A stretch of DNA of 61,589 bases. Origin: Methanolinea sp. UBA275 (GTDB taxonomy: Archaea; Halobacteriota; Methanomicrobia; Methanomicrobiales; Methanospirillaceae). Of the stretch, positions 1 through 6,915 are shown one piece after another (within the stretch, counting starts at the first letter, position 1; each line of letters begins with the position of its first letter). The notes under the pieces were generated by a model. That model worked only from the letters and a program-made list of their open reading frames with translations. It ran no database searches and was not told where the DNA came from. The stretch spans positions 1-61,589 of the forward strand of contig DAWU01000058.1 in the NCBI GenBank assembly GCA_002506105.1, in the 5' to 3' direction. Both the position numbers and the translations under genes were made by a program.

Positions 1-1
1 A

Positions 2-109
2 AATTTTGTTTCAGTGAAAGTCCCAAAGTCGCTGACTCTTGATGAGCTACTTCAAATCCTTGTAGAAGCGGATGTATATCTTAAGAAAAAAGACCCGGAT
101 ATCCTATGA
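2..109 (+). CDS. 3' end of an unidentified protein (partial)
   Basis: An open frame enters the window at base 2 and stops at TGA 107-109. It encodes about 35 residues ending LKKKDPDIL, with an amphipathic Leu/Glu/Asp-rich stretch (LTLDELLQILVEADVYL) that reads like a real helical C-terminus. The start lies outside the window. I do not recognise the family. A hairpin follows about 30 nt downstream. Confidence 0.5.
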   Translation, partial: NFVSVKVPKSLTLDELLQILVEADVYLKKKDPDIL

Positions 110-137
110 ATCCTAAATTTAATCATATTTTCATAGG

Positions 138-154
138 AAATCACGAAGTGATTT
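138..154 (+). terminator. short hairpin after the partial gene
   Basis: A 7-bp perfect inverted repeat (AAATCAC, loop GAA, GTGATTT) is followed by a T-rich stretch. It lies between the partial plus-strand gene and the convergent minus-strand gene ending at 177. It is a plausible transcription end point; being symmetric, it could serve either strand. Confidence 0.35.
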
Positions 155-176
155 TCATTTGAGGAAAGGGGAAAAA

Positions 177-590
177 TTAGTATGAGAAGACCGGGAATTG
201 CGAGCCCCACTGGGTTCCGGCGTAATTCCGGCTCCTCACATCAGGAACAGTAAAGGATGCAGTGTAATTCGTGGTTGAAGGAGAGACCCAGCTCTTCCAG
301 GCAGGCACTTTAAGGAACGATGTGTAGTTCGTGGTCGTGGGAGAATTCCAGGTTGTGGGTACTCTGAGGGAATCTGCATAATTGTTAGTTGATGGTGATT
401 GCCAGCTCTTCCAGGCCGGGACCTTCAATGAATCGGGATTGTTGAGACCTGATGGTGAGATCGTCTTCCCGATTTCAGGGAGCTTGAACGCACTCTCCAG
501 GTCAGGATAGTTCATGGGGGTGAATGCCCAGACGCTCACTGGCAGCAGTATGAGTGCTATCCCCAGGAGCAGCAGCAATTTTTTATTCAT
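177..590 (-). CDS. small secreted protein with tandem Pro/Trp repeats
   Basis: 137 residues. The start is ATG 590, preceded by an AGAGGTG ribosome-binding site; an in-frame GTG nine bases upstream lacks one. An N-terminal signal peptide (Lys-Lys, then a Leu-rich core, about residues 1-22) is followed by four degenerate repeats of about 20 residues built on N-Y-x-x-[SF]-[LF]-x-V-P and W-x-S-[WP]-x-S-P-[ST]-T. There are no cysteines and no membrane anchor after the signal. It is probably exported, perhaps a small surface or envelope protein. The family is not recognised. A TATA-like A/T stretch lies near 634-643. Confidence 0.6.
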   Translation of the reverse strand: MNKKLLLLLGIALILLPVSVWAFTPMNYPDLESAFKLPEIGKTISPSGLNNPDSLKVPAWKSWQSPSTNNYADSLRVPTTWNSPTTTNYTSFLKVPAWKSWVSPSTTNYTASFTVPDVRSRNYAGTQWGSQFPVFSY

Positions 591-739
591 TGGTGGCACC
601 TCTTGTTGGTACTAACATACCATGGTGGGACGATAAAATATTCCGTTGATACCCTCGGTTCAAGCTAGGGACCACCTGGTTCTGCCCGGGGAACGACAGA
701 TCCTGGACTGATACTTCTGGAACACCAAAAAACAGAAAC

Positions 740-812
740 GGGCCTGAAGGGATTTGAACCCTTGACCTACGGATTAAGAGTCCGTCGCTCTTCCGAACTA
801 AGCTACAAGCCC
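740..812 (-). tRNA. tRNA-Lys(CTT)
   Basis: A 73-nt cloverleaf on the minus strand. The acceptor stem pairs GGGCTTG with CAGGCCC. The anticodon loop reads CTCTTAA, giving anticodon CTT for the lysine codon AAG. The T arm carries GGTTCAAATCC. No intron is visible and the 3' CCA is not encoded. Confidence 0.95.
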
Positions 813-848
813 ATGCCCGACTGGCCTATATTTATGATCCTGAATGAA

Positions 849-857
849 GTATAAATG
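849..857. promoter_or_regulatory. TATA element between tRNA-Lys and the DHH gene
   Basis: GTATAAATG lies between the divergent tRNA-Lys and the TrkA-N/DHH gene. Read on the minus strand it is about 40 nt from the mature tRNA 5' end, which would leave a short pre-tRNA leader. Read on the plus strand it would start RNA just before the GTG at 885. A second TATA-like run (CTATATTTAT) lies at 826-835. Confidence 0.45.
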
Positions 858-956
858 TTCCGTTTTCAAGGTTAGCGCGTCCCTGTGACGAATCGGCCTT
901 ATTTTCTCCATGTTTCGGTTGTAACCTTAATAATGTGCCAACCCCGACATTGTACC

Positions 957-2420
957 ATGGCAGAGGCAGGAGGAGTCGGGACATCTGATCGGGTAAAATA
1001 CGCGGTTCTTGGATGCGGCAGCACCGGGTACCATGTGGCCTCGGAACTCACCCAGAAAGAGGGAAAAGTCCTTGTGTTGGACCGGGACGAGGCCCGTGTG
1101 AAGGAGCTGCGGGATCAGAACCTGGATGCCGTCACCCGGAATATCAGCGATCCCGGGTTCCTGCTCGGCCTTCCTGCATTCGAGATCGCGTTTATCTTAA
1201 CCGGCAACCACCAGGCCAATCTTGCCGCGGTGAGGACCATCCGCCAGAAATATCCGCAGGCACACATCGTGGCACGAGCCATTGACCCCATCGATGCAGG
1301 AATGCTTGAATCGGAAGGTGCGGATCTTGTTCTCTACCCTCAGCACGTGGTGGCCCGGGCTGCGATCAACCAGATCAACAAGCTCCACATCCGGAAACTC
1401 TCCCAGCGTCTCCATGACCTGTTCAAGAGCTGGGAGGGGACTCTTGGGATCATCACCCACAAGAACCCTGACCCGGATGCCATCAGCAGCGCCATGGCAC
1501 TCGCTGCGATTGCCCGGAATGCGAATCCCGGGAAACTCACCTGCCGGATCTTCTACGAGGGGATAATCGGGCACCAGGAGAACCGGACCATGGTGAACCT
1601 CCTCGATATCAAGATGGAGAAACTGGACCCGCAGCTCATCCAGGACTGCACGTACCTCGCGCTTGTAGATTCTCCAGGCCCAGGCATGAACAACTCGCTC
1701 TCTCCGAGAACACGGGTCCACATCGTGATCGATCACCACCAGGATGGCCACGGCCTCGAAGGAGCCTCTTTCGTTGATGTCCGGCCCGGCCTTGGTGCGA
1801 CGGCAAGCATCCTCTCCCAGTACCTCCAGGAGATGGACATCCCGGTCGACAAGAACGTGGCGACAGGCCTCCTCTATGGTATCCGATCCGACACCAGGGA
1901 TTTCCGGCGCAACGTGACCCCTCAGGATCTCTCGAATGCAGCCTTCCTCCTCCCGCTCACCGATTCCGATCTCCTGGACCAGATCATGTCGCCTTCGCTC
2001 TCCCAGGAGACCCTCGACGTGCTCGGGAATGCCATCCGCAACCGACGGACCCAGAGCGGGTACCTCTTCGCAAACGTGGGCTTTGTCAGGAACCGCGATT
2101 CTCTCCCCCAGGCAGCGGATCTCCTCATCTCGCTCGAAGGGGTGAACACAGCCCTTGTCTACGGCATCTCTGACGATGCGATCATCATCTCCTCGCGGAA
2201 CCGGGACATCCGGCTGCATATCGGGAACGTGCTCCAGGAAGCGTTTGGCGACATCGGCGACGCCGGTGGACATCCCAACATGGCCGCAGCAACAATTCCG
2301 CTCTCTTACTTCCGGAGGGTCAGGAACAAGGAGGAACTTCTCTCCCTCATCATGGATCCGCTCCTCAAGAAGTTCACGGGTCTTGTCGGCCTGGACACAG
2401 AGGCCGGAAATGAACTTTGA
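957..2420 (+). CDS. TrkA-N / DHH-family phosphoesterase
   Basis: 487 residues from ATG 957. The N-terminal 130 residues form a Rossmann-type TrkA-N (NAD-binding) domain with VLGCGSTGYHVA. A DHH-family phosphoesterase domain follows, with metal-binding motifs HKNPDPDA and IDHHQDG, then a DHHA1-like C-terminus with GGHPNMAAAT. Such proteins in archaea are thought to hydrolyse oligonucleotides or cyclic dinucleotides; the substrate here is unknown. An in-frame GTG at 885 would add 24 residues; I prefer 957 because the Rossmann domain starts soon after and a TATA-like TTAATAATG lies about 25 nt upstream. The frame overlaps mptE by 11 nt, suggesting co-translation. Confidence 0.88.
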   Translation: MAEAGGVGTSDRVKYAVLGCGSTGYHVASELTQKEGKVLVLDRDEARVKELRDQNLDAVTRNISDPGFLLGLPAFEIAFILTGNHQANLAAVRTIRQKYPQAHIVARAIDPIDAGMLESEGADLVLYPQHVVARAAINQINKLHIRKLSQRLHDLFKSWEGTLGIITHKNPDPDAISSAMALAAIARNANPGKLTCRIFYEGIIGHQENRTMVNLLDIKMEKLDPQLIQDCTYLALVDSPGPGMNNSLSPRTRVHIVIDHHQDGHGLEGASFVDVRPGLGATASILSQYLQEMDIPVDKNVATGLLYGIRSDTRDFRRNVTPQDLSNAAFLLPLTDSDLLDQIMSPSLSQETLDVLGNAIRNRRTQSGYLFANVGFVRNRDSLPQAADLLISLEGVNTALVYGISDDAIIISSRNRDIRLHIGNVLQEAFGDIGDAGGHPNMAAATIPLSYFRRVRNKEELLSLIMDPLLKKFTGLVGLDTEAGNEL

Positions 2421-3024
2421 CGAGTGGGAGCCGATCTACGAGGAGATCGTTGCGTACTTCGGGTTCGAACGCGAGGAGGATGAACGTGCTGCCGAGATCC
2501 TTTCAGCGCTCCTCCCGTATGACAACCTCCCGCTGCTCGATGAACTCTGCCGGGATCGGGATATCTGCGTGTGCGGGAATGCTCCCTGCCTGAAAAATGA
2601 GATCTTTCTCGTTGAAGGAACCGTGTTCGCTGCAGATGCGGCAGCCATTGTCCTCTATTCCCACGGGATCAAGCCCGATGCCATCTTCACCGATCTTGAC
2701 GGAGCAACCGAGGAATTCCTCGATATGAACAGGGAGGGAACCATCATCGTCGTTCACGCCCATGGGGATAATATTCCCCAGCTCAGGTTCTGGGTGCCAC
2801 AATTTTCCGGGCCGCTCGTTGCAACCACCCAGAGCCGCCCTCTCCCGAATGTCCATAATTTCGGGGGATTTTCCGACGGCGATAGGGCGGTCTTTGCAGC
2901 CCATTCGCTGGGGTCCGCCAGCATCACCATTCTCGGCTTTGATCTACAGGATACCAATGTCGATCCCATGAAGAGGGGCAAGCTTCGCTGGGCGGAAAGG
3001 CTTCTCGCCCTCCTGGAACCATGA
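2410..3024 (+). CDS. mptE: 6-hydroxymethyl-7,8-dihydropterin pyrophosphokinase (MptE)
   Basis: 204 residues with the DUF115 fold of archaeal MptE. The enzyme pyrophosphorylates 6-hydroxymethyl-7,8-dihydropterin on the route to tetrahydromethanopterin, the one-carbon carrier of methanogenesis. Visible motifs are GNAPCLKNE, IFTDLDGATEEF and HAHGDNIPQL, typical of the family and unlike bacterial FolK. The ATG at 2410 lies inside the end of the DHH gene, and the stop overlaps the next ATG by 4 nt, so the three genes look like one operon. Assignment rests on the family pattern; the related archaeal proteins are of similar size. Confidence 0.85.
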   Translation: MNFDEWEPIYEEIVAYFGFEREEDERAAEILSALLPYDNLPLLDELCRDRDICVCGNAPCLKNEIFLVEGTVFAADAAAIVLYSHGIKPDAIFTDLDGATEEFLDMNREGTIIVVHAHGDNIPQLRFWVPQFSGPLVATTQSRPLPNVHNFGGFSDGDRAVFAAHSLGSASITILGFDLQDTNVDPMKRGKLRWAERLLALLEP

Positions 3025-4682
3025 TGGGCAAGACCTCCTGGATCCTCGACGGGTATGTGGATGAGCCTGCCTGCCTGGGTGTTCCTCCCTATATATCGCC
3101 CTATATCAGGACTGTTGCGGGGGTGTTCCTCGAGCATGGATTTTCACCCCGGTATTGCACCGTAGACCAGGTGCGGGCGAATCCCGGGCTCCTGTCCACG
3201 ATGAATGAATCCGACCTCGTCATCATGATCGCAGGCGTCACCGTCCCGGGCAAGTATCTCGGAGGCACTCCTGCCACGCTTACCGAGATCCTCCAGATAG
3301 GATCACGATTACGGGATCCCGCAACACTCATCGCAGGTCCGATTGGCTTTGGCTTTTCTCCCGGGGGAGGCACGAAGGCAACGAAGGAGACCAATTTCCG
3401 GTTTGACCACCTCCTCACCGGTTCTCCTGCATCGGCGCTCGACGGATTTTTGCGTGAAGGCAGGACACACGGGATATTCGAGTACCGGAAAGAGGATCCC
3501 TGGTCAGTCGCGGGGAGCATGATCATCCGCCAGCACCCACGGTTCCCCTGGGTCATGTGCGAGATTGAGACTGCCCGGGGGTGCCCGCGATGGCATTCCG
3601 GGGGGTGTTCGTTCTGCACCGAACCATTCTACGGATCGCCCTCCTACCGCCCGGTTGCAAGCATAAGAGAGGAGGTCGAAGCCCTTCACCGGGCCGGCGG
3701 ACGTCACTTCCGCCTCGGGAGACAGCCAGATATCCTCGTCTACGGATCGTCACTCTCAGAGGAATACCCGGCACCGGTGCCTGAAAAGGTCGAGGAGCTC
3801 TTCACCGCAGTAAGGGAGGCGGCACCTGACCTCTGCACCCTTCATATCGACAACGTCAACCCCGGGACGATTGCCAGGCATCCCGGAGAGAGCCGGGCGG
3901 CGCTCGACGTGATTGTTGCTCACCATACCCCTGGTGATGTGGCTGCGTTTGGCATGGAGACGGCAGATCCGGACGTGGTCCTAAAAAATAACTTAAAAGC
4001 ATCCCCTGACCAGGTCATGGAGGCAATACGGATTGTCAACGATGCAGGGAGCTCTCGGGAAGAGGGAATCCCGCACCTCCTGCCCGGCCTTAATTTCATA
4101 TCAGGCCTTGCCGGAGAGACGCCGATGACCTTTGATCTGGACATGAAATTCCTGGAAAAAGTCCTCGAATCAGGGTATCTTGTCCGGAGAGTGAACATCC
4201 GGCAGCTCATGCCATTCGAAGGAACACTGGCATTTTCCGACAACACCGCGGGCATCCACCAGTCAAGGTTCCGTGCCTTCAAGGAACGGGTCCGCCAGGA
4301 TTTCGATCTTCCCATGCTCCGGCGGGTATTCCCCACAGGGACCATACTCAGAAATATTGTCATGGAGATGGAGGGGATGCCGTCATTCGGGCGCCAGATG
4401 GGATCATATCCCCTCCTCGTGGGGATCCCGGTCAGGCTCACTTCCGGCGTTGTGATTGATGCAGTGGTAGTTGATCACGGAATGCGATCCGTCACCGCCC
4501 TCCCTCTCCCGGTCGATGTCAACGCGCTCCCCGCATCGGCGTTGTCCTGGCTCCCGGGGGTGGGGAAGGCAAAAGCACGGACAATTGCATCCCGGAGACC
4601 CATTTCAGGTCTTGATGAGTTCCGATCCCTTGTCGGTGCAACCCCTCTCGACAACCATCTCTCCTTTGTCAGATATCCTTGA
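3021..4682 (+). CDS. radical SAM protein with C-terminal helix-hairpin-helix
   Basis: 553 residues. The iron-sulfur binding cysteines are C188, C196 and C199 in GCPRWHSGGCSFC, spaced Cx7Cx2C rather than the usual Cx3Cx2C; as I recall this spacing is typical of the archaeal COG1031 family. An N-terminal domain of about 170 residues precedes the barrel. The last 60 residues hold a helix-hairpin-helix (LSWLPGVGKAKARTIASRRP), a nucleic-acid binding motif, so an RNA or DNA modification role is possible but unproven. ATG 3021 overlaps the mptE stop. The 3' end overlaps the convergent protease gene by 14 nt. Confidence 0.85.
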   Translation: MMGKTSWILDGYVDEPACLGVPPYISPYIRTVAGVFLEHGFSPRYCTVDQVRANPGLLSTMNESDLVIMIAGVTVPGKYLGGTPATLTEILQIGSRLRDPATLIAGPIGFGFSPGGGTKATKETNFRFDHLLTGSPASALDGFLREGRTHGIFEYRKEDPWSVAGSMIIRQHPRFPWVMCEIETARGCPRWHSGGCSFCTEPFYGSPSYRPVASIREEVEALHRAGGRHFRLGRQPDILVYGSSLSEEYPAPVPEKVEELFTAVREAAPDLCTLHIDNVNPGTIARHPGESRAALDVIVAHHTPGDVAAFGMETADPDVVLKNNLKASPDQVMEAIRIVNDAGSSREEGIPHLLPGLNFISGLAGETPMTFDLDMKFLEKVLESGYLVRRVNIRQLMPFEGTLAFSDNTAGIHQSRFRAFKERVRQDFDLPMLRRVFPTGTILRNIVMEMEGMPSFGRQMGSYPLLVGIPVRLTSGVVIDAVVVDHGMRSVTALPLPVDVNALPASALSWLPGVGKAKARTIASRRPISGLDEFRSLVGATPLDNHLSFVRYP

Positions 4683-5802
4683 TCTCAATGACTTTCATGA
4701 TATCCGTGCGGGTGACGAGTCCCACGAGCCGGTCTCCATCCATTACCGGGATCCTCCCGATGGTATGCCGCGACATCAGCATCAGGCCATCGATCACCGG
4801 TGCCTGCGGGGGGAGTGTGATGACATCCCTTGTCATGATATCCCTGGCCTGCATCGCCTCCCTGTCCAGTGCCGGGATCTTGTGAACATCGGCGAGGGTC
4901 ACCATCCCGACAAGGAAGCCCCTGTCAATGACGGGAAAACCGAGGTGCTTCGTGGTATACATAAGGTCGATTATCTCCCTGACAGGGGTTGTCGGGGTGA
5001 TCGTCATCACGTTCCTGGCCATGACATCGCCCACTCTCACGTCCTTGAGGAGGAAATTGTACTTCACTGCGGTCGATTCCTGCCCTGCACCGATGAAGAT
5101 GAAAAATGCGATGAGGATGAGGAGAGGAGAAAAGATGAGGATCCCGACGATGCTGAATATGACTGCAAAGACCTTCCCTACGTCAGCGGCGATCCTGGTG
5201 GCCCGGTGAAGCGGCATTCTTCTTGCAAGGTACGCCCGGAGCACCCGCCCTCCGTCCATGGGAAAGGCAGGGAGGAGGTTGAAGATGAACAAAAAGGTGT
5301 TCAGGATCCCGAGGTACGCAAAGAGAAAGATGAGAAGGCCTGCGAGTGGCGGGTCGCCTACGAGTGCTGCAGTCACATATACTAGGGCGACAAAAAAGAT
5401 CCCGACTGCCATGCTGCTGAGCGGCCCGACAAGTGCCATCGGGAGTTCCACGCGGGGATCGGGATCTTTCTCCTCCATCGAAGAGATCCCGCCGAATATG
5501 AGGAGGGTGATGCTGTTGATGGATACCCCCATCCGCTTTGCAACGATGCAGTGGGCGATCTCGTGAAGGAGCACGCCACCAAAAAGGCCCAGTGCAACCA
5601 CAGTACCGAGTGCGTACGGAACCCAGCCCCCGGCGATGTAGGTCATGTCGATGGGAACCCGGAAAATCCCGTAGAGGAGTCCGGCGGTGGCCGTGATCTG
5701 GCTTCCGATAATCCAGGCGAAGAGGGGGATGATCACGAGAAACGTCCAGTGCAGCTGGATGGGGATGCCAAAGAGAGACCCGATTCTGAACGACCCGTTC
5801 AT
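4669..5802 (-). CDS. site-2 protease (M50) with two CBS domains
   Basis: 377 residues, a membrane zinc metalloprotease of the S2P/SpoIVFB type with tandem C-terminal CBS domains. The zinc motif HEIAH is at 80-84 and the third ligand lies in PAFPMDGGRVLRA (D183). About six membrane segments fill residues 15-240. The CBS pair (about 250-377) contains DVMARNVMTITP and RDIMTRDVITLPP and would sense adenine nucleotides. Such proteases perform regulated intramembrane proteolysis; the substrate is unknown. ATG 5802 lies about 30 nt from a symmetric TATA element at 5827-5840, consistent with a nearly leaderless mRNA. Confidence 0.9.
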   Translation of the reverse strand: MNGSFRIGSLFGIPIQLHWTFLVIIPLFAWIIGSQITATAGLLYGIFRVPIDMTYIAGGWVPYALGTVVALGLFGGVLLHEIAHCIVAKRMGVSINSITLLIFGGISSMEEKDPDPRVELPMALVGPLSSMAVGIFFVALVYVTAALVGDPPLAGLLIFLFAYLGILNTFLFIFNLLPAFPMDGGRVLRAYLARRMPLHRATRIAADVGKVFAVIFSIVGILIFSPLLILIAFFIFIGAGQESTAVKYNFLLKDVRVGDVMARNVMTITPTTPVREIIDLMYTTKHLGFPVIDRGFLVGMVTLADVHKIPALDREAMQARDIMTRDVITLPPQAPVIDGLMLMSRHTIGRIPVMDGDRLVGLVTRTDIMKVIEIKDI

Positions 5803-5826
5803 AAAAAAAGAGTATCTTTTTAACCA

Positions 5827-5840
5827 TTATAGTATATACT
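5827..5840. promoter_or_regulatory. palindromic TATA region shared by divergent genes
   Basis: TTATAGTATATACT contains the perfect palindrome AGTATATACT (5831-5840), midway between ATG 5802 on the minus strand and ATG 5854 on the plus strand. The spacing places both transcription starts at or just before the start codons, so one A/T-rich box may drive both genes as nearly leaderless transcripts. Confidence 0.55.
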
Positions 5841-5853
5841 CTCCTTGATTGGG

Positions 5854-6126
5854 ATGAGAACGCAAATTACAGAGTTATTCGGGCTCAATATCTACACCGA
5901 AAAGAGCGTGTTCGTCGGAGAGGTCGAGGACGTGATCCTTGATATCGAGGGAAAGAAGATGGAATCGCTCGTCGTCGGGAAGCTCAACCAGGAACTGGTA
6001 GATATCAAGAATTACAAGGGCCTCAAGCTGCCCTTCCGGATCATCCGGAGCATCGGCGACATCGTGATCATCCGCCACCTCCCCGGAGCGTTCAAGTCCG
6101 GGGATTTCGGGGATATGGAGAAGTAA
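5854..6126 (+). CDS. PRC-barrel domain protein
   Basis: 90 residues covering a single PRC-barrel domain, with LFGLNIYTEKSVFVGEVEDV at the N-terminus and LPFRIIRSIGDIVII as the later strands. In archaea such free-standing small PRC-barrels are linked to RNA metabolism and, in some, to FtsZ-based division (CdpB proteins); the exact role here is inferred only. ATG 5854 is preferred over TTG 5845 because the TATA region would start RNA at about 5854. Confidence 0.82.
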   Translation: MRTQITELFGLNIYTEKSVFVGEVEDVILDIEGKKMESLVVGKLNQELVDIKNYKGLKLPFRIIRSIGDIVIIRHLPGAFKSGDFGDMEK

Positions 6127-6183
6127 TCGACCTTTACCGGGCATGCTGAGGGGTTGTGTGCCGGTCAATATCCATCTTTTTTC

Positions 6184-6915
6184 ATGAAGCACAGGGAGCT
6201 CTTCAGTAACCTGGTGGCCCTCCCCCCGCTTTTTGTGCGCCTGGATGGCAGGACCTTCCACAGGATGGCCGAATCTTGGAACCTGGAAAGACCGTTCGAT
6301 ACCAGGTTTGCAGAGGCGATGGCCCGGGTGAGTGAGAGGCTCATCAGCGAGAGCGGGCTCTCCCCTGATCTCGCATTCAGCTTTTCCGACGAGATCAGCC
6401 TCTATTTTTCACGCCTTCCGTTCAACGGGAGAGTGGAGAAACTGGACTCGGTCTGCGCCTCGTTTGCCGCAAGTGTGCTGACGATCGAGATGAAAAGTAC
6501 GCAACCGGTCTCATTCGATGCCAGGATAATCCATGTCACGCACGAGCTCGCCCCTGAATACCTCATCCGACGGCAGGGAGAGGCCTGGAGAAATCACCTG
6601 AATGCCTACTGCCAGCACGCCATGATGAAGGAGGGGATGAGCCGGAAGGATGCCGCGGCATTCCTGAAGGGAAAATCCTCGCAGGAGATGCATGAACTCG
6701 CATTTGCACGTGGCATCAATCTTGCACATACGCCCGTGTGGCAGCGGAGGGGAATCCTCGTGAAGAAGAAGATCTACTCAGTCAAGGGATTCAATCCGAA
6801 GCTCGGGAAAGTAGTGGAGAGCCCGAGAAGCGAGGTGGTGATAGACCGGAATCTCCCGGTCTTTGCATCCCCCGAAGGGAGAACGCTCCTATCATCACTC
6901 CTTTTCAGCCCTTGA
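6184..6915 (+). CDS. tRNA(His) guanylyltransferase-like protein (Thg1/TLP)
   Basis: 243 residues from ATG 6184; an in-frame TTG at 6154 would add ten. The catalytic metal-binding motifs of Thg1 are present: RLDGRTFHR near residue 19 (D21) and FSFSDEISLYF, the SDE carrying the second carboxylate. The conserved HLNAYC-type segment appears as NHLNAYCQHAMM. Thg1-family enzymes add nucleotides in the 3'-5' direction; archaeal members add G-1 to tRNA-His or repair tRNA 5' ends. The 3' end overlaps the end of the convergent ileS by 21 nt. Confidence 0.87.
   Translation: MKHRELFSNLVALPPLFVRLDGRTFHRMAESWNLERPFDTRFAEAMARVSERLISESGLSPDLAFSFSDEISLYFSRLPFNGRVEKLDSVCASFAASVLTIEMKSTQPVSFDARIIHVTHELAPEYLIRRQGEAWRNHLNAYCQHAMMKEGMSRKDAAAFLKGKSSQEMHELAFARGINLAHTPVWQRRGILVKKKIYSVKGFNPKLGKVVESPRSEVVIDRNLPVFASPEGRTLLSSLLFSP

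Noticed and set aside
1197..2273. A 358-codon frame on the minus strand across the DHH gene
   Set aside because: It is antisense to a gene with clear TrkA-N and DHH motifs; its composition is the shadow expected in GC-rich DNA and no domain is visible.
4471..5385. A 304-codon plus-strand frame over the site-2 protease
   Set aside because: It is very rich in Asp, His and charged residues as expected from the complement of membrane-protein codons, and lies antisense to a certain gene.
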